Positions 1-5,448 of a stretch of 5,844 bases of DNA are shown here, piece after piece. A model generated the notes under the pieces. It was given only the letters and a program-made list of their open reading frames with translations. It ran no database searches and was not told where the DNA came from. Both the position numbers and the translations under genes were made by a program. Source of the DNA: Bacillota bacterium. GTDB lineage: Bacteria > Bacillota_I > Bacilli_A > Acholeplasmatales > UBA5453. Numbering within the stretch: position 1 is the first letter of the stretch; each line of letters starts with the position of its first letter. The DNA lies in assembly GCA_023436805.1 (NCBI GenBank), contig JAEZHT010000035.1:1-5844 (forward strand), written 5' to 3'.

Positions 1-1847
1 ATCAAGAAGTCTCTCAAGCCGATAACCATCAAAAAATGTTGCTTGCTATGGGGAAAGATATTCGAGTTGTCTTAATCAAGATTGCTGACAGATTGCACAA
101 CATGCGCACAATTCATTACCAATCTTCAGACAAGCAATTGAAGATTGCCAATGAAACATTGGAAATATACGCACCACTAGCACACCGATTAGGTCTATTT
201 AAAATCAAAGCAGAATTGGAAGACTCGTCTTTGCGTATTGTCAATGGTCCATTTTACCACCGTATCAAACATTTGATTGAGAACCAAGAACAAATCAAGA
301 ATGTTTCTATCGAACACATGATGAGTAAAATTAGAGCACATATGGATGAACATCATGTGTCAAATTACCAAATCTCTGGTCGTACTAAAAATATTTATTC
401 CATCTATAAAAAGATGACAAAACAAAACAAGGATTTCGAAGATATTTACGATATTTTAGCAATCCGTGTCATCGTCGATAAAATCGAGGATTGTTATCAA
501 GTATTGGGTGTTATTCATGCACACTTTATACCGATTCCAAAGCGATTTAAAGATTATATTGCTGTTCCAAAACCAAACATGTATCAATCCTTACATACCA
601 CCATTTTATCCGATGATGGGTCGATATTTGAAGTTCAAATTCGTACCTATGAGATGGACAAAGTGGCTGAATACGGGATTGCTGCCCACTGGGCTTATAA
701 AGAAAGTAAAGAATATTCCAAAGAAAAAGAACAATTTGAAATTGCTCAAAAATTGAAATGGTATGCCGATCTATTAAAAATGAGTGAGGATGCCGATGAC
801 AAAAATGAAGGCGCCAATGAATTTGTTCAAACCGTTAAGAATGACATCTTAGATGCCAATGTTTATGTCTTTACGCCAAAAGGTCAGGTCGTTGAATTAA
901 CTAAAGGGAGTACCCCAATCGACTTCGCTTACCGTATCCACTCGGATGTTGGTAACAAAATGGTAGGTGCATCGGTCAATAACCGCATTGTCCCACTAGA
1001 CTATGAATTACAAACCGGCGACATCGTTGCGATTAGAACATCGAAAAACGTCACAGGGCCTTCCGAAGACTGGCTTAAAATGGCGAAATCTTCACATGCA
1101 AGACATAAGATTAAGGGATTTTTAAATAAACAAAATAAAGACAACTTACAACAAATGGGTAAGGATATGATTGAACGTGAAATCAATCCACTCAAGCTCG
1201 AATTGTCTCAAATCACCGATGAATTTGTTACCAAACATTTTTCGAAAAACATGACCAATACGGTCGATGAGCTATTTGTAGAAGTTGGTAAAGGCATCAT
1301 CAGTCCAAAAACAGTCGCTGCGAAATTATCCGGTAAAGAATTGGATAAAGAAACGATGTTGCAACGACAACTCGATAAAGCGAAACGTATCTTGACCACG
1401 AACCATGAATCTGGGTTGATTGTAGAAGGCTTGTCCACACCACAAATCAAGATTGCGAATTGTTGCTTGCCTGTGCCTGGGGACTCGATCGTTGGCTATG
1501 TCACCAAAGGTAGTGGGATTGCCGTGCATCACGAGAACTGTCCAAACATCAAAAACCTCACAGAGATGCGTTTTGTGGATGTATACTGGGCAACGAATAT
1601 CACACGAAAATACCCAACCCGCATCCAAATCATCGGTCAAAATCGCGATAATATCCTATCTGAAATCATCGCGACCATCAATGCAACTTCGTTGACCATC
1701 GCGGAAGTCAATGCCATCAGCAATGCGAGATTAGAAAGCATCACTACCCTAAAAATATTGACCAGCAGTAAATCCGAAATCGAGAATGTGATGGTCAACT
1801 TGATGAAAATCAGTAACATTTATCACATCGAAAGAAGATTTAAATAA
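1..1847 (+). CDS. rel: Bifunctional (p)ppGpp synthetase/hydrolase (RelA/SpoT family), 5'-partial
   Basis: This enzyme makes (p)ppGpp from ATP and GDP/GTP on amino-acid starvation and hydrolyses it in good times. The frame is open from base 3, 11 codons before the first visible Met (base 36), so the start lies upstream. By alignment from memory with S. equisimilis Rel, about 115 residues are missing, including the HDxxED motif. Numbering from the Met at base 36: end of the HD hydrolase domain with DRLHNMRT (18-25); synthetase domain about 110-225 with GRTKNIYSIYKK (115-126), IYDILAIR (137-144), RFKD (170-173), PNMYQSLHT (180-188) and catalytic-type Glu199 in EVQIRT; TGS domain about 273-335; zinc-finger-like region with Cys476, Cys477, His498/499 and Cys502; C-terminal ACT/RRM-like domain about 525-603. 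RFKD is the RxKD form typical of bifunctional Rel rather than RelA-only enzymes. All visible domains look intact. The TAA stop overlaps the dtd ATG. Confidence 0.97.
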   Translation, partial: QEVSQADNHQKMLLAMGKDIRVVLIKIADRLHNMRTIHYQSSDKQLKIANETLEIYAPLAHRLGLFKIKAELEDSSLRIVNGPFYHRIKHLIENQEQIKNVSIEHMMSKIRAHMDEHHVSNYQISGRTKNIYSIYKKMTKQNKDFEDIYDILAIRVIVDKIEDCYQVLGVIHAHFIPIPKRFKDYIAVPKPNMYQSLHTTILSDDGSIFEVQIRTYEMDKVAEYGIAAHWAYKESKEYSKEKEQFEIAQKLKWYADLLKMSEDADDKNEGANEFVQTVKNDILDANVYVFTPKGQVVELTKGSTPIDFAYRIHSDVGNKMVGASVNNRIVPLDYELQTGDIVAIRTSKNVTGPSEDWLKMAKSSHARHKIKGFLNKQNKDNLQQMGKDMIEREINPLKLELSQITDEFVTKHFSKNMTNTVDELFVEVGKGIISPKTVAAKLSGKELDKETMLQRQLDKAKRILTTNHESGLIVEGLSTPQIKIANCCLPVPGDSIVGYVTKGSGIAVHHENCPNIKNLTEMRFVDVYWATNITRKYPTRIQIIGQNRDNILSEIIATINATSLTIAEVNAISNARLESITTLKILTSSKSEIENVMVNLMKISNIYHIERRFK

Positions 1848-2287
1848 TGCGCGCAGTCATTCAAAGGGTCACACGTGCTTCAGTCACAGTGTCAGATTAC
1901 CACCGCTCGATTGGTTTAGGATATCTAATTTTGTTGGGTATCCATGCAGACGATACAGATATCGATTATGATTATATGCTGAAAAAAATCATCGCTCTTC
2001 GGATTTTCGAAGACAGCGAAGGGAAAATGAATTTGAGTTTATCTCAAGTGAATGGTAGTATCCTTCTCATATCTCAATTCACATTGTTGGGTTCCGTGAA
2101 AGGCAACAACCGCCCCTCATTTACACAAAGTGCGAAGCCAGACAAAGCATTGGCTTATTATGAAGAATTATATACAGATTTAAAACAATCGGTGCCCGTG
2201 GTAGAAAAAGGACTGTTTGGTGAAGACATGCAGATTGAACTCATCAACCAAGGCCCAGTCACCATCATCATCGATACGAGGGAGTGA
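1847..2287 (+). CDS. dtd: D-aminoacyl-tRNA deacylase (DTD)
   Basis: This protein hydrolyses D-amino acids (classically D-Tyr) from mischarged tRNA in the cytoplasm, and achiral glycine from tRNA-Ala in characterised homologues. It is 146 residues, the usual length. It opens with MRAVIQRV, has SQFTL at 76-80 (the conserved substrate-pocket motif), NRPSF at 88-92, GLFGEDM at 122-128 and the Gly-cisPro motif as GPVT at 136-139, so the chirality-checking elements are present. The start codon overlaps the rel stop (TAATG), with only a weak purine-rich stretch (GAAAGAAGA, about 1830-1838) before it, which suggests translational coupling to rel. The rel-dtd pair is common in Firmicutes. The stop is TGA, which shows that TGA is not a Trp codon in this organism. 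Confidence 0.96.
   Translation: MRAVIQRVTRASVTVSDYHRSIGLGYLILLGIHADDTDIDYDYMLKKIIALRIFEDSEGKMNLSLSQVNGSILLISQFTLLGSVKGNNRPSFTQSAKPDKALAYYEELYTDLKQSVPVVEKGLFGEDMQIELINQGPVTIIIDTRE
2278..2284 (+). promoter_or_regulatory. Ribosome binding site of the AI-2E family gene
   Basis: GAGGGAG lies at the 3' end of dtd, seven bases before the ATG at 2292. It fixes the start of the membrane-protein gene at 2292 rather than the in-frame upstream ATG at 2217, which lies inside dtd and would add a 25-residue, Ser/Lys-rich, non-family extension. Confidence 0.75.
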
Positions 2288-2291
2288 TCGG

Positions 2292-3374
2292 ATGAAAAGT
2301 AAACTGAATTGGCGTTATGTCAACATTTTGATGTTATTGCTCATCATTTACATGTTGTACGTCTTATCACCACTTTGGGGTAATTTATTTGAAAAAGCCA
2401 TCATGGCGTTATTACCCATCATCATTGCGTTTGCGATTGCATTCATATTCAATCCAATTGTCACCACGCTTGAAAAGAGATTTAAAGTACCTCGTGTCAT
2501 CGCTATTTTGTTCTTATACGCATTCATCATCGCGATGGTATTGCTCATCATTTTCGTGTTTGTTAAACCATACATCGAAGATTTAAGCAACATCACTGTG
2601 GGCTTAAATAACTTGATGGTCCAAATTGGAGAATTGTTTAATATCGATACCACATCGGTTCAACAATCGTTGTCAGCGATGGTCACCGATATTTATAACA
2701 GCATATTCTCATTCTTTACCGCAACCGGTGAGGGTGCAAACCTGGTCATTGGTACCATATTTGGTGGGGCTGTAATCGTCATCGTTGGGATCATTTTCTT
2801 AATCAATTTTGAACATATCAAAAATCGAACCAAAGAATACTTAATGGCCAGAGAGTCACAAAAGATGTATCTATATGTGTCTCAGTTGTATCATGATTTG
2901 ACCAACTATTTGGTCGCTGAAATCATCATCGCTGGGATCCAATTCATCGAATATGCCGGATTGTTCTTGCTGATTGGTATTTTCATCCCAGAATATTTGA
3001 ATTTGGCGTTGTTGTTGGGTGTATCCGTTTCGGTATTCTCGTTGATTCCTTATTTTGGTGGGTACTTATCGTCATTCTTCATGATTTTAATCGCATTATC
3101 CTTACCAAAACCTTTATTGGCTGCATTCCCAATCGGATTATTTATTTTGATATTCCCGAACTTAGATGCGTATTTGATTAACCCGCATATTTATAAAAAA
3201 CAACTTAAACTGAACCCACTATTATCGGTTTCGGCCATCCTGTTGATGCAAGCATTCTTTGGCTTGGTAGGTGTGGTCATTTCAATCCCTGTGATTCTAT
3301 TTATCACCATCACCTATAACTTTTATAAAGAACCGATTCATGCGAGAATTAAACGTTTTAAAGAATCGTTATAA
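2292..3374 (+). CDS. AI-2E family (PerM/UPF0118) membrane protein, putative transporter
   Basis: This is an integral membrane protein of 360 residues, the usual length for the AI-2E transporter family. Named members have been linked to autoinducer-2 export (TqsA) or to Na+(Li+)/H+ antiport, but most are uncharacterised, so the substrate here is unknown. Hydrophobic segments lie at about 9-26, 34-53, 67-92, 150-172, 205-231, 236-263, 264-292 and 308-341, consistent with about eight helices. A more polar stretch at about 95-148 sits between the third and fourth, as in the family. Family signatures are FNPIVTTLEKR (53-63) followed by PRVIAILFLY, LIPYFGGYLSS (251-261), and the C-terminal block LINPHIYKKQLKLNPLLS (295-312) leading to FFGLVGVVISIPV (322-334). 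It starts four bases after the dtd stop and is probably co-transcribed with rel-dtd. A functional link to them is not evident. Confidence 0.9.
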   Translation: MKSKLNWRYVNILMLLLIIYMLYVLSPLWGNLFEKAIMALLPIIIAFAIAFIFNPIVTTLEKRFKVPRVIAILFLYAFIIAMVLLIIFVFVKPYIEDLSNITVGLNNLMVQIGELFNIDTTSVQQSLSAMVTDIYNSIFSFFTATGEGANLVIGTIFGGAVIVIVGIIFLINFEHIKNRTKEYLMARESQKMYLYVSQLYHDLTNYLVAEIIIAGIQFIEYAGLFLLIGIFIPEYLNLALLLGVSVSVFSLIPYFGGYLSSFFMILIALSLPKPLLAAFPIGLFILIFPNLDAYLINPHIYKKQLKLNPLLSVSAILLMQAFFGLVGVVISIPVILFITITYNFYKEPIHARIKRFKESL

Positions 3375-3376
3375 GA

Positions 3377-3405
3377 TTGACTTTAAAAGCGTAATATTGT
3401 ATCAT
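3377..3405 (+). promoter_or_regulatory. Sigma-A-type promoter of the GNAT-hisS-aspS unit
   Basis: The -35 box is TTGACT (3377-3382), followed by a 17-bp AT-rich spacer and the -10 box TATCAT (3400-3405). Each hexamer differs from consensus at one position. Transcription would begin near 3411-3413, about ten bases before the first pairing strand of T-box stem I, which is where a leader promoter is expected. The -35 box begins two bases after the stop codon of the preceding gene. Confidence 0.8.
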
Positions 3406-3422
3406 TTAACTGTAATTTAATC

Positions 3423-3519
3423 GTCTGTAGATTGAAAAGAGTGACAAAGCAATGTCTTAAAGCGAGGATGAACGGTGGAAGCATCCAGAATATGCCTGTC
3501 AGAGACACTTCATGAAGAC
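3423..3519 (+). other. T-box stem I with K-turn
   Basis: The lower helix is GUCU (3423-3426) with AGAC (3516-3519). A 3-nt bulge GUA (3427-3429) follows, then the tandem pairs G3430-A3515 and A3431-G3514, then UGAA (3433-3436) with UUCA (3509-3512). Helix, 3-nt bulge, then G-A/A-G pairs is the K-turn arrangement known at the base of T-box stem I. Above the specifier loop, GACA (3443-3446) pairs with UGUC (3497-3500) and GCA (3449-3451) with UGC (3493-3495). At the top, AGCGA (3461-3465) and loop AACGGTGGAAG (3471-3481), closed by GGATG/CATCC, form the module that in this family contacts the tRNA elbow. The pairings are hand-derived and not energy-minimised. Confidence 0.8.
3501..3508 (+). promoter_or_regulatory. 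T-box specifier loop, 3' strand, with overlapping GAC (Asp) and CAC (His) codons
   Basis: The strand AGAGACAC sits between the helix strands UGUC (3497-3500) and UUCA (3509-3512), opposite AAGAGU (3437-3442). It aligns by position with the glyQS segment holding the GGC specifier. GAC (3504-3506) is preceded by AGA and followed by the customary A, so it is the better canonical candidate. CAC (3506-3508) shares C3506 and lies directly against the lower helix. Aspartate is favoured by context, and histidine is possible given that hisS is downstream. Confidence 0.75.
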
Positions 3520-3553
3520 AAAACTAGATGAGGGCTATGGGGTAACCATAGAA

Positions 3554-3587
3554 CTAAGGTGGTACCGCGCATGTTTAGCGTCCTTAG
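3554..3587 (+). promoter_or_regulatory. T-box antiterminator
   Basis: CUAAGG (3554-3559) pairs with CCUUAG (3582-3587). The 7-nt bulge UGGUACC (3560-3566) carries the tRNA-binding UGGU (3560-3563). GCGC (3567-3570) then pairs with GCGU (3578-3581, one G-U) across the loop AUGUUUA. The strand 3578-3587 is also used by the terminator, so the two structures exclude each other. The UGGU bulge would pair with the NCCA end of uncharged tRNA, with its last U facing the discriminator base. Confidence 0.92.
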
Positions 3588-3613
3588 AGATAAGGGCGCT
3601 TTTTATTTTTTTT
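3577..3613 (+). terminator. Intrinsic terminator of the T-box leader
   Basis: AGCGTCCTTA (3577-3586) and TAAGGGCGCT (3591-3600) form a fully paired 10-bp stem (one G-U) capped by a GAGA tetraloop. The T-rich run TTTTATTTTTTTT (3601-3613) follows. It should stop transcription when the antiterminator is not stabilised by uncharged tRNA. No separate terminator is visible after the upstream AI-2E gene, so this one probably also ends read-through transcripts from the rel unit. Confidence 0.95.
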
Positions 3614-3615
3614 GT

Positions 3616-3621
3616 GGGTGA
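3616..3621 (+). promoter_or_regulatory. Likely ribosome binding site of the GNAT gene
   Basis: GGGTGA lies two bases after the terminator T-run and four bases before the ATG at 3626. The spacing is short, but it is the only Shine-Dalgarno-like sequence near a plausible start. The next in-frame ATG (3644) has an A/C-rich sequence upstream with no such site. Confidence 0.55.
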
Positions 3622-3625
3622 ATCG

Positions 3626-4198
3626 ATGATAACAAACCGAACAATGCCAACAATTGAATTAGATAAAGTCATCCTAAGAACCTTGCTTAAAAAGGATGCC
3701 AAAGACTTCTATGACGTGGGTTGTGACCCCATCACAACAGAGTTTTTAACTTGGGGCCCATTCAAAACCATCAAAGAAGCGAAATCCATGATTAAATTTA
3801 CTTATTTTAGACGCATGGCCCGTCAAGAACCGATTGGATATGCCATTTTGGATAAGGAAAGCCTTAAAATGATTGGAACCATCGAATTTCATACATTCAA
3901 TCAAAAACTAAACACGTGTGAGATTGGGTATGTACTCGCTAGACCCTACTGGAATCAAGGCATCATGACCGACTGCGTCAAAGCGATGACTGAACTTGCT
4001 TTTAATCATTTAGAAGTCGATCGGGTCATCATCAAGCACATCAAAGAAAATATGGCCAGTCAACGCGTTATATTGAAGGCTGGTTACCGATTCATCGAAA
4101 TCAACAAACAAAGTTTTTTTCACCCGAAAACACACCGTTTTCATGATGTTTATATATACGAAAAATGGAGGAATCAACAACATGATCAGCAAAGCTAA
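3626..4198 (+). CDS. GNAT family N-acetyltransferase (RimJ/RimL-like)
   Basis: This is a cytoplasmic acetyl-CoA-dependent acetyltransferase of the RimJ/RimL-like GNAT group, 190 residues, usual length. The acceptor is unknown; relatives acetylate ribosomal protein N-termini, amino acids, antibiotics or other small amines. Visible features are the early strand VILRTLLKKDAKDFYDV (15-31), a beta-hairpin with IGYAILDKES and MIGTIEFH (70-89), the acetyl-CoA loop and helix region RPYWNQGIMTDCVKAM (106-121), and the late motif ENMASQRVILKAGYRF (141-156). The tail is Gln-rich. The frame stays open upstream to an ATG at 3512, but that stretch is T-box and terminator RNA, so the start is placed at 3626, with 3644 as an alternative. 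It is the first gene after the T-box, so it should be induced with hisS and aspS by uncharged tRNA. Its last 17 bases overlap hisS. Such a gene is not part of the standard hisS-aspS operon. Confidence 0.88.
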   Translation: MITNRTMPTIELDKVILRTLLKKDAKDFYDVGCDPITTEFLTWGPFKTIKEAKSMIKFTYFRRMARQEPIGYAILDKESLKMIGTIEFHTFNQKLNTCEIGYVLARPYWNQGIMTDCVKAMTELAFNHLEVDRVIIKHIKENMASQRVILKAGYRFIEINKQSFFHPKTHRFHDVYIYEKWRNQQHDQQS

Positions 4199-5447
4199 AG
4201 GGACTTACGATGTCCTGCCAAATGAGTCTTATAAGTGGCATACATTAGAAGACAAAGCCCGCCAAATATGTGTTCAATTTGGTTATAAGGAAGTCAGAAC
4301 ACCAATATTTGAATACCGTGAAGTATTTCACCGTCAAAATGAGCAATCCGACATGGTGACCAAAGAAACCTACAACTTCATGGACAAAGGTGACCGTGAG
4401 TTGACTTTAAGACCTGAAGGGACCGCAGGTGTCATCCGTAGTTTTGTTGAAAATAAACTCTACGTTGAAAACCCACTCAATAAATTGTATTATATTGGAC
4501 CAAACTTTAGATACGAACGCCCACAAAAAGGTCGTTTCAGACAATTCTCACAATTTGGTGTCGAAGCGATTGGTTCCAATGACCCCGCACTCGATGCTGA
4601 AGTCATCGGATTGGCGTATGCTTTTATTCAAAAATTAGGACTCAAGGGCGTCCGTGTACGCATCAACACTTTGGGTGATAATGACTCCAGAGCTGCCTTT
4701 AAAGATGCTTTAAAACAGCATTTCTTACCACATGTCGATACGCTTTGTGAGGACTGCAAGCAACGCATTGAAAAAAATCCATTGCGCATCTTGGATTGTA
4801 AAGTCGATCACAACCATGTCGCAGTCGTTAAAGCACCTACCACACAAGATTATTTAAACGATGTATCCAAAACCTATTTCCAAAGCGTTTTGACCTATTT
4901 GGATGCTGCCAACATTGACTATGAGATTGCGCCTAAATTGGTACGTGGTTTGGATTATTACACCCACACCGTATTTGAAATTGAAGCCGATATTGAAGGC
5001 TTTGGTGCACAAAATGTGTTAGGTGGCGGTGGTCGTTATCAATCCTTGGTTAAAGAATTGGGCGGACCTGATTTACCAGGCATCGGATTTGCTTTCGGTA
5101 TGGAACGCTTAATCATCGCCATGGAATCCGAAAACATTACGTTTGAAGAAGCCCCATCCAACGATATTTTCTTCATCGCAACCGACGAAGCTGCCCGTGT
5201 TCAAGCGCTTAAACTCTTATTTGAAGCGCGCCAACAAGGGATGGTTGCAGATATGGATTTCGTCTCTTCATCCTTCAAAGCACAACTCAAATCCGGTTTA
5301 AAAACGAATGCCAAATATTTAGGCATCATCGGTGAATCGGAGTTACAAAACAAAACCATTTCACTAAAAAACACTAAAACTCAACAACAGGAAGAAATAC
5401 CAGTGAAGATTGCGATTCGTTCCGTCAAAAGCTGGTTAGGAAAATAA
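4182..5447 (+). CDS. hisS: Histidyl-tRNA synthetase
   Basis: This class II synthetase charges tRNA-His with histidine using ATP, as a cytoplasmic homodimer. It has 421 residues, typical of bacterial HisRS. It begins KAKGTYDVLP (4-13), the usual HisRS opening. TLRPEGTAGVIRSF (75-88) follows. Motif 2 runs from FRYERPQKGRFRQF (109-122) into the QFGVEAIG strand, the HisA histidine-binding motif LVRGLDYYTHTVFE is at 253-266, GGGGRYQSL at 281-289, and motif 3 GIGFAFGMERL at 300-310. The insertion domain has CEDCKQRIEKNPLRILDCK (189-207), and an anticodon-binding domain occupies about 325-421. The ATG at 4182 is chosen because GGAGGA (4167-4172) lies nine bases upstream; the in-frame ATGs at 4143/4146 lack this and would add a non-family extension. 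It overlaps the GNAT gene by 17 bases and is followed directly by aspS. Expression should follow the T-box. Confidence 0.98.
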   Translation: MISKAKGTYDVLPNESYKWHTLEDKARQICVQFGYKEVRTPIFEYREVFHRQNEQSDMVTKETYNFMDKGDRELTLRPEGTAGVIRSFVENKLYVENPLNKLYYIGPNFRYERPQKGRFRQFSQFGVEAIGSNDPALDAEVIGLAYAFIQKLGLKGVRVRINTLGDNDSRAAFKDALKQHFLPHVDTLCEDCKQRIEKNPLRILDCKVDHNHVAVVKAPTTQDYLNDVSKTYFQSVLTYLDAANIDYEIAPKLVRGLDYYTHTVFEIEADIEGFGAQNVLGGGGRYQSLVKELGGPDLPGIGFAFGMERLIIAMESENITFEEAPSNDIFFIATDEAARVQALKLLFEARQQGMVADMDFVSSSFKAQLKSGLKTNAKYLGIIGESELQNKTISLKNTKTQQQEEIPVKIAIRSVKSWLGK

Positions 5448-5448
5448 T

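Larger units (their letters stand above)
3412..3613 (+). ncRNA. T-box riboswitch leader of the hisS-aspS unit
   Basis: This tRNA-sensing leader controls transcription termination. The 3' part contains the T-box core AAGGTGGTACCGCG (3556-3569), close to the consensus AGGGTGGNACCGCG. Stem I can be folded from about 3423 to 3519, with a K-turn, a specifier loop and an apical module AGCGA-GGATG-(11-nt loop)-CATCC that matches the layout of the B. subtilis glyQS leader as I recall it. Stem III is CTATGG (3535-3540) with CCATAG (3546-3551) and a 5-nt loop. The antiterminator and terminator follow. Only about 15 bases (3520-3534) separate stem I from stem III and no convincing stem II or IIA/B is visible, so it resembles the compact glyQS type. 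The specifier region GACAC and the downstream genes point to Asp and/or His tRNA. This explains the whole 250-base gap between the genes. Confidence 0.95.

Noticed and set aside
1..35. rel as a gene starting at the ATG at base 36
   Set aside because: The frame is open to the window edge and the 11 codons upstream (ending DNHQK) match the usual Rel HD-domain sequence before this Met. The gene is cut by the window, not short.
1001..1819. Several reverse-strand open frames of 60-104 codons opposite rel
   Set aside because: They lie fully opposite a strongly supported gene, show no recognisable domain and have low-information composition. They are shadows.
2217..2291. Upstream ATG extending the AI-2E protein by 25 residues
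   Set aside because: The segment lies inside dtd in another frame, is Ser/Lys-rich and unlike the family N-terminus. A good ribosome binding site (GAGGGAG) sits just before the ATG at 2292.
2348..2653. Reverse-strand open frame of 101 codons opposite the AI-2E gene
   Set aside because: It is the complement of a hydrophobic coding region, Met/Asn/Ala-rich, with no recognisable motif. It is best explained as a shadow frame.
3504..3519. GAC at 3517-3519, after GAA, as the T-box specifier
   Set aside because: It looks like a GAA-codon-A context, but these bases are the 3' strand of the lower K-turn helix. Alignment with the glyQS layout puts the specifier at 3504-3508.
4143..4181. Upstream ATGs extending HisRS by 13 residues
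   Set aside because: GGAGGA is placed for the ATG at 4182, and HisRS proteins normally begin close to the KAKGTYDVLP segment. The extension lies inside the GNAT gene.
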